Shown here: one piece after another, positions 11,028 through 23,164 of the stretch
How the letters are laid out: each line of letters begins with the position of its first letter
Numbering within the stretch: the stretch's first letter is position 1
Source of the DNA: Gonapodya prolifera JEL478
Lineage: Eukaryota; Monoblepharomycota; Monoblepharidomycetes; Monoblepharidales; Gonapodyaceae
Length of the DNA stretch: 64,000 nucleotides
Reading direction: 5' to 3'
Assembly: GCA_001574975.1 (NCBI GenBank)
Contig: KQ965765.1
Span: 282,606 to 346,605 of the forward strand
Notes under the pieces: model-generated
The model's input: only the letters and a program-made list of their open reading frames with translations
Told to the model about the DNA's origin: nothing
Database searches by the model: none
Position numbers and translations under genes: made by a program

Positions 11028-11819
11028 ATGTGGACTCTGATTGGGTGCGACAACAATTCCCTCCAAGAGCGAAAGCCCGGCATGGGGACTCGATGGCTCG
11101 ACGGGAGCGCTCTGTCGACCACGACTCTCGACAAAGATCTCCCCGATCCTCCTGAAGCTCCCGCCCTACCCGAGAAAGCGCATACCTTGGACTTTGGACC
11201 TGTGGAATATCAACAATACGATGCAGACCCGCCTCTTCCTCCCCTTCTTCCCCAATCGAAGCTACCATATTGGCGAAGGGTGCGAAGACCGGTTCTTGTT
11301 GGAGCCATTGTGGCGGCTTGTGCCCTCGTTGGCATCGGCATTGGAATCGCTGTCGGAAGGACGTCAACGTCAGGAAGGTCGTTTCAGGACGACGTAACCT
11401 CCACACCGTCTAGCCCTCCACCAGTGCCCAGCGGGCCTGTTTCCCCCTTCGCCTACATCACGTACCACTCTTACTCACCCGACACCTCCCTCCTCACAAC
11501 GTCGTGCAGCGACGGTACGCACGGGCTCATCACACGAGGGTACTCCATGGCGCAGATGTATCCTGCCGTGAGCGCCGCCTCGTTCACGGTCTGGAACTCC
11601 CCCGAGTGCGGGGCGTGCTGGGCTCTGCTCAACCCTGCGAACGGCGTCACGGTGAACGTTACGATCGTGGACGGGTGTGGGCCCGTGGCAGGGTACGCGA
11701 ACCATTTTGATATTTCGCCGGATGCGTTCACGACGCTGGGGGGCCAGGCGGCGGTCAATGTGGGGCATATAATTGTGGAGAAGTATTCCAAGATTTCGGA
11801 GAAGCCGTGCGGGACCTGA
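11028..11819 (+). CDS. Membrane-anchored expansin-like (double-psi beta-barrel) protein
   Basis: This is a single-exon ORF of 263 codons, with a possible inner start at MGTRWLDGS. An N-terminal cytosolic tail of about 85 residues is followed by RRVRRP and one membrane helix (VLVGAIVAACALVGIGIGIA, near residues 88-108). A short Ser/Pro linker and a C-terminal barrel of about 125 residues follow. The barrel shows the RlpA/expansin signature: TSCSDGTHGLITRGYSMAQM, SPECGACWALLNPANG, TIVDGCGPVAGYANHFDIS. Such barrels loosen or bind wall polysaccharides, usually without hydrolysis. A type II membrane topology would place the barrel outside. It is a paralogue of the longer protein at 23165-24691, which has the same tail-helix-linker-barrel order. 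It is convergent with the TFIIB-like gene. Confidence 0.8.
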   Translation: MWTLIGCDNNSLQERKPGMGTRWLDGSALSTTTLDKDLPDPPEAPALPEKAHTLDFGPVEYQQYDADPPLPPLLPQSKLPYWRRVRRPVLVGAIVAACALVGIGIGIAVGRTSTSGRSFQDDVTSTPSSPPPVPSGPVSPFAYITYHSYSPDTSLLTTSCSDGTHGLITRGYSMAQMYPAVSAASFTVWNSPECGACWALLNPANGVTVNVTIVDGCGPVAGYANHFDISPDAFTTLGGQAAVNVGHIIVEKYSKISEKPCGT

Positions 11820-12074
11820 CACATTGACGTTGGTGGCGGGACCATCCTCGTTCAGAGTTGTTCCTGGACGCGTCATCTTTGGTGTCTCCGTTGTTTCTTC
11901 CTGACTTTCCTTGAGGATGTGATCCCGGTTCACCATCTCACTATTTTGATTCTGTCGACAATTATCTATCGTAATAACGTATTGACGAAACACATACGAT
12001 GAATGATACTAGTCAGCTAATTATGATCACGTAAATATGACTTCATTCGATTCCAAACTCCCCGACCCGGCACA

Positions 12075-13213
12075 TTAGTCTGGACGAATTATTATGACGT
12101 CCACCAGCTCTCCCAAACCATCACTTTCCAGTGGAACAACCTTTTGTGGAAATGCTCGGTGCCTGAGATGAGGTGACGATGTCGAGTAATTTCCGCCGGG
12201 TGGTCGTCTCAGGTCTACAACTGTCTCCAACCTCGCCCCATCCCCCACCAATGCCGAAGTCAAATCTGCGGTCTGTGTCAGATTCGGCGCGCCTCCATTC
12301 GTAATAACGTTTAAGAGAAGTGATAACAGACTCTGGCGTTGCTCGTACAGTACTTGGTATATGCCCATCAAAGTGGGAAGGTTGACTCCACATCCCTGAT
12401 ATCACGAGTTCAATCAAGGTCTATAAAAGTAGCGCAGAGCATTTCATCATATAAGCTCACCTGCACCTTTTTGATGAGACAAGAGTTCCCAAGGCTGCGT
12501 GGTGAAGCTAGCTGAGTTTCGACAGCGCATATACATGCCGCCACGACGAAATCACGCCTGCGACCATCGAGGAGACCTTGTTGGCGTACGTAGTCAATGA
12601 CGGTTGCGGTGAGGGTAACGACTCCCGGCTGTAAATGGAGCTTCGTGGAGAAACGGTGAAGTATCAGTTCGAACGTGGAGTCCGCATTCTCAGCGAAGAC
12701 GTTCGGGGAATCGTCATTGGTACGATCTTTGAATGCTCGTTTCATTATTTTCAAAGCCTTGAGACAGAAATCAAGGATGAGGCGCACGAGAATAAGGTTA
12801 AAGTCACAATTTCAAAGTTGCTGTTCCGTTCTACGAACCCGACCAAGATCGCCCTTTGAGACCTTCGCTGATTTCACAACGTCGTCCATTAAGATGGCCC
12901 CTTCTCTTCTTCCCGCGACCCAGACTGCACAGGCCGTTAGCGACGGTATTAGTTGCTTCTGCAAGTGTGGCACTTTCGCCCGCACTACTCTGTAATGTTC
13001 CTGAGAAGCTCTTGCGACATTTTCCGAGAGACCGAGAGCGGTGCAAAGGCGTTGTATGTCTTCAAAGTCTTCGTTGATACCTGGTGCTTCGTGCGGAGCG
13101 CCAGGGGCAGAGCTCTCCGAGAACGCTGGCTCCCCGACATCGGGCAAAGGCGCATCGTCCATATCGGAATCACCAAGTTCGATTGGTTCGGTGTTGCTGC
13201 CGTCGGTTTCCAT
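12075..13213 (-). CDS. TFIIB-like protein with two cyclin folds
   Basis: Three exons chain in frame. The first gives an acidic start (GDSDMDDAPLPD) and the first cyclin repeat: DIQRLCTALGLSENVARAS, LTACAVWVAGRREGA, KVSKGDLGR. A 63-nt intron leads to ALKIMKRAFKDR and a second repeat: LTATVIDYVRQQGLLDGRR, VVAACICAVETQLASPRS. The last exon reads LMGIYQVLYEQRQSLLSLL and ends at 12075. The repeat layout is that of TFIIB-family factors, which bind TBP-DNA. I see no zinc ribbon at the N-terminus. The frame stays open upstream of ATG 13213 (SETAYEHRTN), with an acceptor-like TTTTAG near 13278, so missing upstream exons are possible. A divergent TFIIB/Brf relative is the best call. Confidence 0.6.
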
Positions 13214-13666
13214 ATTGGTGCGGTGCTCGTAGGCGGTCTCGCTCCAACAATGTTTGGTGAGTGGTTTCGGCTAAAATAGTCAACGAAAATTTGACCCAAC
13301 ACACATGCACTTGGCAATAACGACCCTTGAAACTCCACGGTATCAAAAATTTTTGCACGTCTATTTATGAACACGAAGAGGAACCCTTCGCACAAGGCTA
13401 CGTTCTGGGCTAAAACGCGAGTGTTTAGGTGAAATTCATTGCGTTCTTGGGGTTACAAGCCTTGCACTTTGGAATCTTTTGGAGTGTAGGTTTAATCCGG
13501 CGACCACAGCAGGTTCTGAAATAAGTCACTCCCAAACTCCTGAGGCACCCTGCCAAACAGCGTGGTAAAGCGCGGCGAGAGGACGCAATTTTGCTACTCA
13601 CCATTCTCGAGAGCTCTCTTGGAGATTCAGGAATCACCGCGACTTTTGCGCCTCAATTCCAATCGG

Positions 13667-16368
13667 ATGCTCGATGCCGGTGTATCCTGCTCTGCGTGCG
13701 GTCGTGAAATCACGGAATTCCACTCCAAGATTGCCGCGCTGGAGGAGGAGGTGTCCAGGCTCAGAGCTCTGCTCTGGACGAATGAGGAAGGATTTGCCGC
13801 ACAGGACGTGGATGACACTCAGGGCTCCGAAATCAAACCGACTCTGCTGGTCTCACAACGAGATGTCGATCATTCTGACGACACGCTGGCCTCCGACTAC
13901 CACGGTAGCACCCATGGGTCGCTGAAGGGCTCCGAAGTGGAGCAAAGTAGTCAGATTTTGCCACCAGTCCAGCAATTCGACAAGAGCTTCGATGTGTTCC
14001 GTCGCTGCTATAGCGAGAATGCAACTCGCGGAGGCGGAGAGACCCTTGTGGATAGTTTCTACGATCGTCTCAAGGAGGTGCTTGACACAGTTCCCGCCGC
14101 CGTGACATGGTCAGACATGGATAACAATGTTCTCTTCGCATTGGAGAACAAGTATTGGTACGAGTTAAGTGGGTTGGTTTCTGCATTGCCTTTGCCAAAG
14201 AGGAAGAACTGACCCCGACAACTAGCCCAGTGCACTTTAGACGATGTCCTTGGGATGCGTTGGCTGAAGTACGTCTCGGTACCCTGTGGCGCCAGTGCGC
14301 CCATCGGGGATGGATCCGATGTTGGACTTTGGACTCGCAAGGATGGAACATCTGTCACCATGGGGTCGACAACGTACTATCACACTGACCCCGCGACAGG
14401 GATAAAGTACCAACTGAAGATAACAGTGAGTCTTCTCCTCCTCATAACAACTGCCCGATATCCCAACTGCACCCCCCTTGCAAGGTCAACCGCCACTTCG
14501 AGAACGAACTCTTTTTCAAAAACCAGGAACTCGCTCAAGCACTGCAACTCGCCGAGTCCGCCTCACGCGCCAAAGACCGTCTTGTGGCAAGCGTATCGCA
14601 CGAACTCCGTACGCCGCTCAACGGGATGATGGGAACCGCGCGCCTGCTCCAGGAATCGGAGAACCTGGACGCTGAGCAGCGGGAACTTGTGGACGCGATG
14701 TCGGAAAGTGGAGAAGCTCTCAAGTCTGTCATTGATGATTTGTTGGTGTATTCCTCCATGGAACTGTAAGTTGGCTTGAAGTCGGGTAACTATTGAATCT
14801 GTGTATCCTGATGAATCCACGAACTTGCGCGCCCTCGGCTCGCGAAACCCGTTCTCTCCGCGTCGTCACCTCCTAAAGCGGAAAAGCGAAGCTGAACCCC
14901 GAACCCTTCAGCCTCCGCAGTGTCTGCCGCTCCGTCGTTGTCAACTTCCGCGCCTCCACACTCAAAAAGGCCAGCGTTTCACTCTCGTTGCAAATCGAGG
15001 ATAACGTGCCCGACGCCCTGATGGGAGACGCTGTGCGACTAAGACAAGTCATGTTCAACCTCGTGGGGAACGCGCTTAAGTTCACGGACGCGGGTAGTGT
15101 GGCGGTGACGGTACGGCTTGCAGAGTCGCGGGATGTGGGCACGGAGGAACGTCCCGCGGAGGCGCAGGTCCCCAAAGAACCTGATCAGAGTGCGGTGGAG
15201 CCTGTTGGATTGTTCTTTGAAGTCAAGGTTTGTGATGTTCTCGTTTCGATGGTTTAATTTCCAGCGACAAGCTGATGTATTGTTTTTTATTTGGCAGGAT
15301 ACCGGCAGAGGAATTCCTCCAGAGCTGCAAGATCAACTCTTTAAGCCGTTTAGTAGGGTTGAACAAGTGTGAGTTGTCTCGTGCATACATCCAATTATCA
15401 CGATCTAATGCTGCTGCGCACAAACGCTGGGCACAAAGTCAACGATACAGCGGTACTGGTCTCGGTAAGTTTGTATCTCCGGCTTTGTATCGGCAATATG
15501 AGAACAGTGGTTTTCGATTGTGACAGGTCTTTCGATCAGCAAGCAAATAGTAGAAATGATGTCGGGCCGCTTATGGATGGAAAGCGATGGGTCTGGAGCG
15601 GGAAGCGCGTTTAAATTCACTTCTACATTCGGGAAACTCGCAACAGTTGGTGGGTGCTTTCGTGTGAGGCATGATTTCCTTTTTTTAGCTAACCTGATCT
15701 GTCACCTGGGGAACAGACGATGTAAACCTGAAGAGCCCGACCAGCCCCCGGCTCTCCAACTCGAAATCCATTCGCGGAACCAGACGTCCACCGTTTATCT
15801 TGTCGCCGACGTCACCCTTGTTCGGTCTCAACCCACCTCTTCGTGTTCTTCTTGCCGAGGATAATCCTGTGTCCCGAATGGTGGCGACAAAGTTTTTGGG
15901 GAAGCTTGGTGTCCGTGCTGACGATGCTCACGATGGGCAGGAGGCGGTTGATATGTGTCAACGAGGAAATGTGGACGGGAAGGGGTATGAGGTCGTTCTT
16001 ATGGTGAGACAACAGTTTTCAGCTCAAAATGTCTGATCTGTGAACTGATGAAATTTTTCAGGACGGACAAATGCCGAAGCTGACGGTAAGCATCCCATTT
16101 ATTTGCCCAAAAGTCTCATGTTGTCTGAAACCTGCACGACCCTTTCTCTTAGGGTCTTGAAGCAGCCCACGCAATACGTGCGCTCCTCGCACCCTTGGAA
16201 CAACCGTACATAATCGCCCTTACAGCGAATGTTACGGAGGGCGATATCGCACAGGCCCGATCTGCAGGGATACGAGAACATCTGGGGAAGCCGGTCTCCC
16301 TCGAGGATCTCACGAAGGCCCTCGAACGAGCCGTCGTGGAGAAGAGGCGTGGAGAACCGCCTTGTTGA
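13667..16368 (+). CDS. Hybrid sensor histidine kinase with PAS-like and receiver domains
   Basis: About ten exons are present. The N-terminus holds CSACGREI and a leucine zipper-like helix ([13 protein letters not shown]), then a PAS-like segment ([27 protein letters not shown]). The H-box is [20 protein letters not shown] with the phosphorylated His. The N-box is [18 protein letters not shown], the G1 box [11 protein letters not shown], and the G2 box [19 protein letters not shown]. The receiver reads [20 protein letters not shown], then VVLM joined to [17 protein letters not shown] and GKPVSLEDL, with stop TGA at 16366-16368. His-to-Asp phosphotransfer would feed a Ypd1-type relay. The receiver Asp sits on a 24-nt exon (16062-16085). 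No membrane helix is seen, so it is probably a cytosolic sensor. An upstream in-frame ATG exists at 13562. Confidence 0.88.
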
Positions 16369-17041
16369 CACTGGTGCCGACTGACTGCTTAATGTCGATT
16401 TAATGTGACCGCGATGTTCATGGCCTGGATAATGGTCTGCGAGTTTTGCATTTTCTTAATATGAGCATTACGATTGAGTCATATTATATGATCAGTTCAG
16501 ATGGAAACAGAATAGGTCCACCACTCAACAACAACATCTGTTGGTGTGTTAGTCTGGATTAGGAAGATCCAAATACAGTCGGTTGAAAATTCAATATTAT
16601 CTGTCGCCAGGTAGATCAGATCAAACAGCGCTGACAGGGCTGTGGAGCGTTGCCGCGTGTCACCTGCCGCTGCTGTAGACGTGACGACCGCATCCGGTTC
16701 GAGAACTTGGACGAGAGCTTGTGGAACTTGCTCGAGAGTGCGGATAAGCGGGGATGATCAGTTGCGGGATCTGGTCCAGCAATATCGACTGAAAGACAAA
16801 ACGTTCAGAAACAACGCCAATCATGAACCGAGGGAGCACTTACTATCAACTTCACATGGAAGAGCTACACGCGGGGTTTGGCGAGGATATTTTCATTAGC
16901 ACCTGCAATCATATTTTGCCACAAGCACGAAGCGCCGTTCTCACCTTCGAGCTCTTGATCCGAAATACACCGACCCACAACAAGGAAAGATAACAATTTT
17001 GCACCGATCCAGATATCGTCAACTGGCCGAGGAACGTTCTT
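16369..17041. other. Intergenic between convergent genes; nothing identified
   Basis: An 85-codon ORF (16642-16899) and an overlapping frame with MNRGSTYYQLHMEELHAGF near 16823 are present, but neither shows a family motif. The interval joins the 3' ends of the kinase and the amidotransferase genes. Confidence 0.4.
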
Positions 17042-18045
17042 CTAGTCCCAGAAGTTGGCCATTGTTGCCTCACGAACGTCTTCCGCTGGAGGCCAATAGG
17101 AGGTCAGAGTTTCGAGCATCAGCTTGGCGTCAACTTCAGGGTGGAACTGGGTCGTTATGATGTGATTGGGAATGCAGGAGAATTGGGATTTGCAGTGAGG
17201 GGTTGTACCGAAGTTTGCAAGCAGGGGGGATGATTCGACGACGTGGTACTACAGCAATTCGGTGAGATGCGTGCAACGAGATTCACCCAGAATGAGACCT
17301 ACCCTATGGGCTAGATACACGTTCAAATGATCCCTGCTCGTGTTCAGAATCTTGCGACCGACTTCGTCAAGTTGAACGGGGAAGCGAATCAACTTGATAG
17401 CATATAAATACACGTACGCATAATGATGCCACCGGGATGAGCTGGAAGTCGGTCCAGGATTCAGCAAAGTACCGCTCACCTCCGCATCTCTGGCTTCAAC
17501 TTTTCCCTCCACTGCCGCCTGTATAATCTGGTGGCCGAAACATACTCCCAAAAAACGATGGCGTCGATAATGCGCTCGAATGAAATTCAATAGAGGATCG
17601 ATCCATGTGTGACCCTCCCCAATGTTAATAAGCCGTGATCCCGTGACAACGAATCCGTCAAATGTGTCGACCTCGTGCGACCGCGGAAACTCAGAATTGG
17701 GACTAATAGTGACATTGGTGCGCCGCGTGGTCAGTTGGGGGGTAAATGCGGCGGATGCGCAGATTTCAATCTGCCGACAAACGCTCACCAAACTCGAAAG
17801 TTTGTCACTTCCATGCGCCAATTCGAAAGTATTCCTTGGCGACACGCTAAAAGTAAGTCAAGAACCTTAAAAGCGCATCGCAGGTCGGTGAACTGCTCCA
17901 AATACGCGACCGATCGCAATGGAACAACATACAGGGCATCCATATCAACGGAACTCTTCGCGAACGTCTCGGCATCCGCGTTCAGAATCGCCAGCTTGAT
18001 GGTTCTCCCCGCGTTCCAGTCGAACGATGCACCATCGGGATTCAT
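17042..18045 (-). CDS. Class I glutamine amidotransferase-like protein
   Basis: The start MNPDGASFDW leads to IKLAILNADAETFAK, the usual first beta strand. A middle exon carries FDGFVVTGSRLINIGEG and FLGVCFGHQIIQAAV, with the nucleophile Cys in GVCFGHQ. The last exon reads HIITTQFHPEVDAKLMLETL, giving the His-Glu pair, and ends TMANFWD with TAG at 17044-17042. The triad is complete, so hydrolysis of a glutamine or gamma-glutamyl substrate is likely. Fungal proteins of this kind are small stand-alone GATases of unclear substrate. The usual MHxDHV segment is replaced by LNVYLAHRVG, which is odd. The exon joins in the N-terminal half (17780-17900) are unsure. Confidence 0.75.
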
Positions 18046-18467
18046 CAACGATTGTGTGTTTGGTGAAGGGTGGATTTGGGTCCTAATAAAGGGGAGTTTG
18101 GGGGGAAAGGCCGGGGGCGCCAAACATAAATATCACCTTGCCTTGGCAGTATAGATTCAAGATACCTGCAGTTGAGATATCCACGCTTGCTTGGCCGGCG
18201 GGAGTACCTGGACTCGTAGCTACACGTCGCTACACTCGTTTATGGGAGTATACTTTCTACTTTCTATCCAAGCAATTTAGACAAGCCTTTGTGAAGATAT
18301 CATTTTCTGCCATCTGGCTCAAGCGAAACTTACAAGCTGCAGAGAGATGTGGCATTTTTGTACGGGTATAATATAATATATCCCAAAGTTTGTCATATGG
18401 CAGAGAAATGGAATAACAAATCGCAAACACGCAATAGAGGCTCCAAAATCTAAATCTGAGCCCGAAA

Positions 18468-20204
18468 TCATCTCGAGCTTTCAGGGTTGGTTGAATCACG
18501 ACGTCCAATCAACTCATTCAGATGTTTGTCCATTTCGCCCTCCGCGTCATATGCCCAATGCGGAGAGATGCTGCGACGTAAAAGGTGTTTCAGAACAATA
18601 TAATAGAGATATTTGTGTCCGACATGCGACGGTCCATTGTCGCCACTCACCTGCCCTTCCCCCATTCCTTTTTAAGCGCATTGTCCCGTTTCATCTGAGC
18701 TACGCCATCATGCATATGATATGACGTTCTCGCGTCGTCCGCTCCGTTCATGACGGCTGTTGTTCGGGGCTTGCGTACGTGTTCATATGCTCTGAGGGCT
18801 TCATCGAGTGGTAACCCAGATCCCAAAGCCAGTGCAAGCGCTGCCCCATCTTCGACCGCCTGAGCGGCACCCTGAGCCAGGTACGGTACCATGGCGTGGC
18901 ATGCGTCGCCGAGAAGGGTGGTTTTGCCACGAACCCAGGTGTGCAACTCTTCACGTTTGATGAGCTGCCATTTGAGATACTTGTCGGGGAGGGAAAGGAG
19001 CTTGAGGATTTCAGGACTAGAAAAAATGAGAATAGAAATCGACGTGTTGGTGAAACAGTGTGGTGAGACGACGTGACGTTGAGCCGGTCGACAGTTGTAG
19101 GTGACCAGCACTGCGACGTCTCACCTCCACCCCTCGAACGCCTTGAGAACCTCTTCACGACTTCCTTGCTGGTTCCAGCTTTCTTGGGTAAGGCCCATAT
19201 CCTGAGAGACACAGACGACGTTGATAAGTTTGTATCCATGGACGGGGTACTGGAGAACAAATGAACGGGGATCATAGTGAGTGATTCCGGCCAAAAAGCC
19301 AAATATTTACGACGTACGTGAACGATGTGTGCGTCCGGACCGAGGTGGTTATTCGCCACATGTCTGTAAGGAAGGCATCATCAGCCAGGGGTTCATATTG
19401 TGTTTGTCTGATAGAGCAAGACGCGTGAAAGCTCACTCGAGAACAAAATTCAATTCGGGGTGCTTCTCCACTTTTTCCACCGGAATCAAGAACCGGAAGG
19501 CTTGGTCCCCACTTGGCTTGGCGTGATCGGGCTCGCCTGTAACAGCCACCTTGACGACACTCCGCACACCGTCCGCACCGATAAGCACGTCGCCCGAGAA
19601 GAAGCGACCGTCGGTTGTCTTCACGGATCCATTCTCACAGTCGACAGAAGACACCTTGGTATTGGTATATATCTTGAGAGGTGGTCCTGGGTTTTGCACG
19701 GGGGAAGAGAGGGTGGAAGCAATCGCTTCGTCGAGGAGAAGTTTTTGATAGTCGCCGCGGTGGATGTTCCAGTATGGCGCGCTGAGGGACGGAGCGCGGT
19801 CCAATGAATATGGAAACCGAACTACATTCACGAAGGGCCAAAAGACTCACCCCATCAATTCTTCTGACGGAAAAGGCCATTTTGATAGCGGTGCGGCGTT
19901 GTCGTATCTCCAATGACGTATGGTACGGGGTCTGTGGGAGGCATCGGCTCTCGACATGTAATTCTCCGTTCCTGCTGAGCCAACAACCTGCATTCACCCA
20001 CCTGCAAGCGACCTTTTCAATCTTGTCCTTGAGTCCCCATTTCACGAGAATCCTTCCCGAATTCGGTGGGAGCTGAATTCCGGCGCCGACCTCGCTGATT
20101 TGATGAGCGGCTTCGAGAATCACTGTCGTCCATCCTTCCCGACGAAGACCGATCGCGGCAGCGAGCCCTCCGAGTCCACCACCGACTATCAGAGCGGTAG
20201 GCAT
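18468..20204 (-). CDS. FAD-dependent monooxygenase, salicylate hydroxylase-like (copy A)
   Basis: The start MPTALIVGGGLGGLAAAIGL contains the GxGxxG dinucleotide loop. It is followed by VILEAAHQISEVGAGIQLPP, YWNIHRGDYQKLLLDEAI, the DG motif VLIGADGVRSVVKVAV, and TTLLGDACHAMVPYLAQGAA (GD motif for FAD). It ends with SPHWAYDAEGEMDKHLNEL and a stop at 18468. This is the group A flavoprotein aromatic hydroxylase family, which adds one oxygen to a phenolic ring using NAD(P)H. At least six exons are seen. All key motifs are intact. It is a tandem duplicate of the gene at 20546-22337, in the same direction. Confidence 0.88.
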
Positions 20205-20545
20205 TCGTTGAGGGGCAGAGACTGGGACTGTTAAATGCGGAGAGGATAATTGTACTTTATCCTGGAGAACCGGACCGATAAACGCTCCATTTACGTAAGT
20301 GACGTGATATTGAATTTTGCTTGGCAGGTGCGGATACCTGAACTCATATGTGCAATACTGCACGTATCGGGCAGGGCTGCTTTGATTTGATAAGCAAACG
20401 CTGAGTGCCCCATGGTAACGTAACCGTGATGGCAATTGGTTCATGAGAAATGAACACTCTGAAATGGGCGCAAATTCTGCATAACACATCATTTGACATA
20501 TTTGCTTGATAGAAAACTGCAAACATACAACAGATCACCAAATAT

Positions 20546-22337
20546 CTAAATCCTGGCACAAGGCAGCGCGGCCCCTCCACGTTTCACCTTCAACTCGTTC
20601 AGGTGCTTGATCATTTCGGCCTCCGCCTCATACTTCCAATGTGGCTTTTGGATACCATCAAGCAGGCTGCAAGATATTAAGCAAAACACAAAATTGACGC
20701 GAGATGTACGTATGTCAGAGGGGGGGGGCACTACGGTCTCTCATCGTCTCTTCTCTCTTCATCTGCTCCTCCCCGTCATGCATATGATACGTCCCTCTGG
20801 CCCCATCGGCGCCATTCATGATCGTCCTCGTCCTCGGCTTCCTCACATCCTCACACGCCTTCAACGCAACGTCGATGGGCAACCGCCACCCCAACGCAAG
20901 CCCCAGCGCCGCCCCGTCCTCGATGGCCTGCGCGCCGCCCTGGGCGAGGTGAGGAACCATGGCGTGGCATGCGTCGCCGAGCAGCGCGGTGCGGCCGCGG
21001 ACTCAGGTGCGGAGTTCGGTGCGTTTGATGAGTAGCCATTTGAGGCACTTTTCGGGGAGAGAGAGGAGTTTGAGGAGTTGCGGACTTGAAAGCGTGGTGA
21101 CGGGACGTGGCGTGGACGTGGGGCGTGGGCGAGAGTTGGTGCAGGGCGTAAAGAGGGAGTAGGGTCAGATTCAGTTCGTGAAGTGGAAGTCCACGTCAAC
21201 GGTGCAAGTGCAAGTGCAGTCTCACCTCCACCTCTCGAACGCCCTTCAAGATCTCATCCCGCGTTCCCTCCTGGTTCCCGCCCTCTCGGGCAAATCCCGT
21301 GTCGAGCGACGTGCCCACGACGTTGATGATCTTGTAGCCGTGGATAAAGTACTAAGGAGCGTCAAGCGTCGTTGGTTCTGCAGGGAAGTTTTAGGCGACA
21401 GAGAGGCGTAACAACGACTTACGTGGACGATGTGCCCGTCTGGACAGAGGTGGATGTTCATCGTGCGACTATGAGTGCAGGAAGGTTAATTATGTGCTTT
21501 GATAGCACAAACTGGTTTGGGAGCGAAACGCGTGGATTAGACTCACTCAAGCACGAAATCCAACTCCGGATACGTCTCCACCTCCTCCACCGCAATCAAG
21601 AACCGAAACGCCTGATCCCCGCTCGGCTTCGCATTATCCGGATCCCCCGTCACGGCCACTTTGACCACACTCCGCATGCCGTCGGCTCCGACGAGCACGT
21701 CACCCTTGAACGTCCGTCCGTCTGTCGTCGTGACGGATGCGTTGTCGCAGTCGACGGAGGAGACGGTCGTGTTGGTGTGGATGGTGGTTGGTGGGCCTGG
21801 GTTCGGGACGGGGGATGAGAGGATGGGAGAGGTGGCTTCAGAGAGGAGGAGCTTTTGGTAGTCCCCGCGGTGGATGTTCCAGTATGGCGCGCTGAGTGGT
21901 CATGTAATGCAGGTTAGGTGAGTAGGGGGCCGACCGTATCGAGCACCTACACGTTGACGTGGAAAAGAAAACTCACCCAGCTACTTCTTCTCCTGGATAA
22001 GGCCATTTGGAAAGTGGTGCGACATTCTTGTATCTCCAAAACCGCGTTGCGCTGGGTCTGAGGAGTGACGGGAGGCACTGGCAGCTCGTAAATTTCGTCC
22101 CTGCTTGTGATCCTCATCCAACCCTGCAAGCCACTGCATCCACCCACCTTCAATCTTGTCCCTAAACCCCCATTTCACGAGAATGCTACCCGAATTGGCC
22201 GGGATCTGAATCCCCGCGCCCACCTCGTTGATCTGCGGGGCGGATTCCAAAATGACGGTTGACCATCCTTCCCGGCGAAGGGAGATCGTGGAGGCGGGAC
22301 CGCCGACGCCGGCACCAACGATGAGAGCTGTTGGCAT
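20546..22337 (-). pseudogene. FAD-dependent monooxygenase (copy B) with in-frame TGA
   Basis: It has the same exon plan as copy A: MPTALIVGAGVGGPASTISL, VILESAPQINEVGAGIQIPA, the IHRGDY exon, the FKGDVLVGADGMRSVV block, ALLGDACHAMVPHLAQGGAQ and KPHWKYEAEAEMIKHLNEL. In the exon before the GD motif, copy A reads HTWVRGKT, while copy B reads RT-stop-VRGRT: TGG has become TGA near 21002. This would cut off the last quarter, including the second FAD-contact motif. All other blocks look intact and in frame, so the loss is recent, or it is a base error. GLAAA in the first loop of copy A is GPAST here. Confidence 0.75.
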
Positions 22338-23164
22338 TATTGGCTGAGTTTGGAGGTGGGAATGGCAGAATGAGTCCGGACGATGCTTTATGAAAAGCCA
22401 CGAAGGTTCCCCTCAGCTTGTACCTGAGCTTGGCAAAGGGAACCGGAGTGTCAACCACGTTCAGTCGACACAGGTGACACGGTCTCGAAGTCACGCAATA
22501 ACCTGGATTTCCCTGTGCAGGGCAGTGCGCAGAAGGACGCTCCCCCAACGAGGTAATGAGAAGGTGATCGCGACCTCGCGCTCTCGCCCTCTCTCGGCAG
22601 TACCAGCTTCCACTTGATGAGGAGATTACAGGGACTGTCCGGATTTTCGTCGAATTCAGTGAACGGATGCCAGGAGTTGTCTCTGACTCTGACCCGACAG
22701 CCAATTATTCATATTCCTCGACCGCGCGACTTATCAACCGCGGGCACGGACGTATCCACCACCGAAATGCTGTGTTTTCACCCATTCGTCGGAGCGAGTT
22801 TGATGTCATCCAAATCAGGTGCTAACGGCTGAATTTTTTTTTGCCGGAGTCCCAACCAAAATGAGACAATCTATTTTCTTGCAGAAGGTTTACGTCGACT
22901 CCTAAAATGTGTTATGATTGAAGAAGCAATGACTCTCCCCGGTGTACGGCACCAGGAGTCGTTTCCGTTTCTTGAAAGAGAGATGCACTCAAGTGGAAAA
23001 TCATCAGACACTCTGCTGAAATAACAGAAGTCTCTATCTCGTCGTGTTGTCTGCGAAAAGTCAACGACGTAAGTGTCACCTTCCTAATTGGGACCGTTTC
23101 TCCATCTGCGCCAACACCCTCACAAAAACGCACGAGCAGGTCTCCACGCGCACAACCCCCCACG
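22338..23164. other. Divergent intergenic region
   Basis: The region lies between the starts of monooxygenase copy B and the larger expansin-like gene. ORFs are short and on both strands, without motifs. It presumably holds both promoters. Confidence 0.45.

Noticed and set aside
11475-11993. 172-codon minus-strand ORF
   Set aside because: Antisense to the barrel of the expansin-like gene, without similarity to any family.
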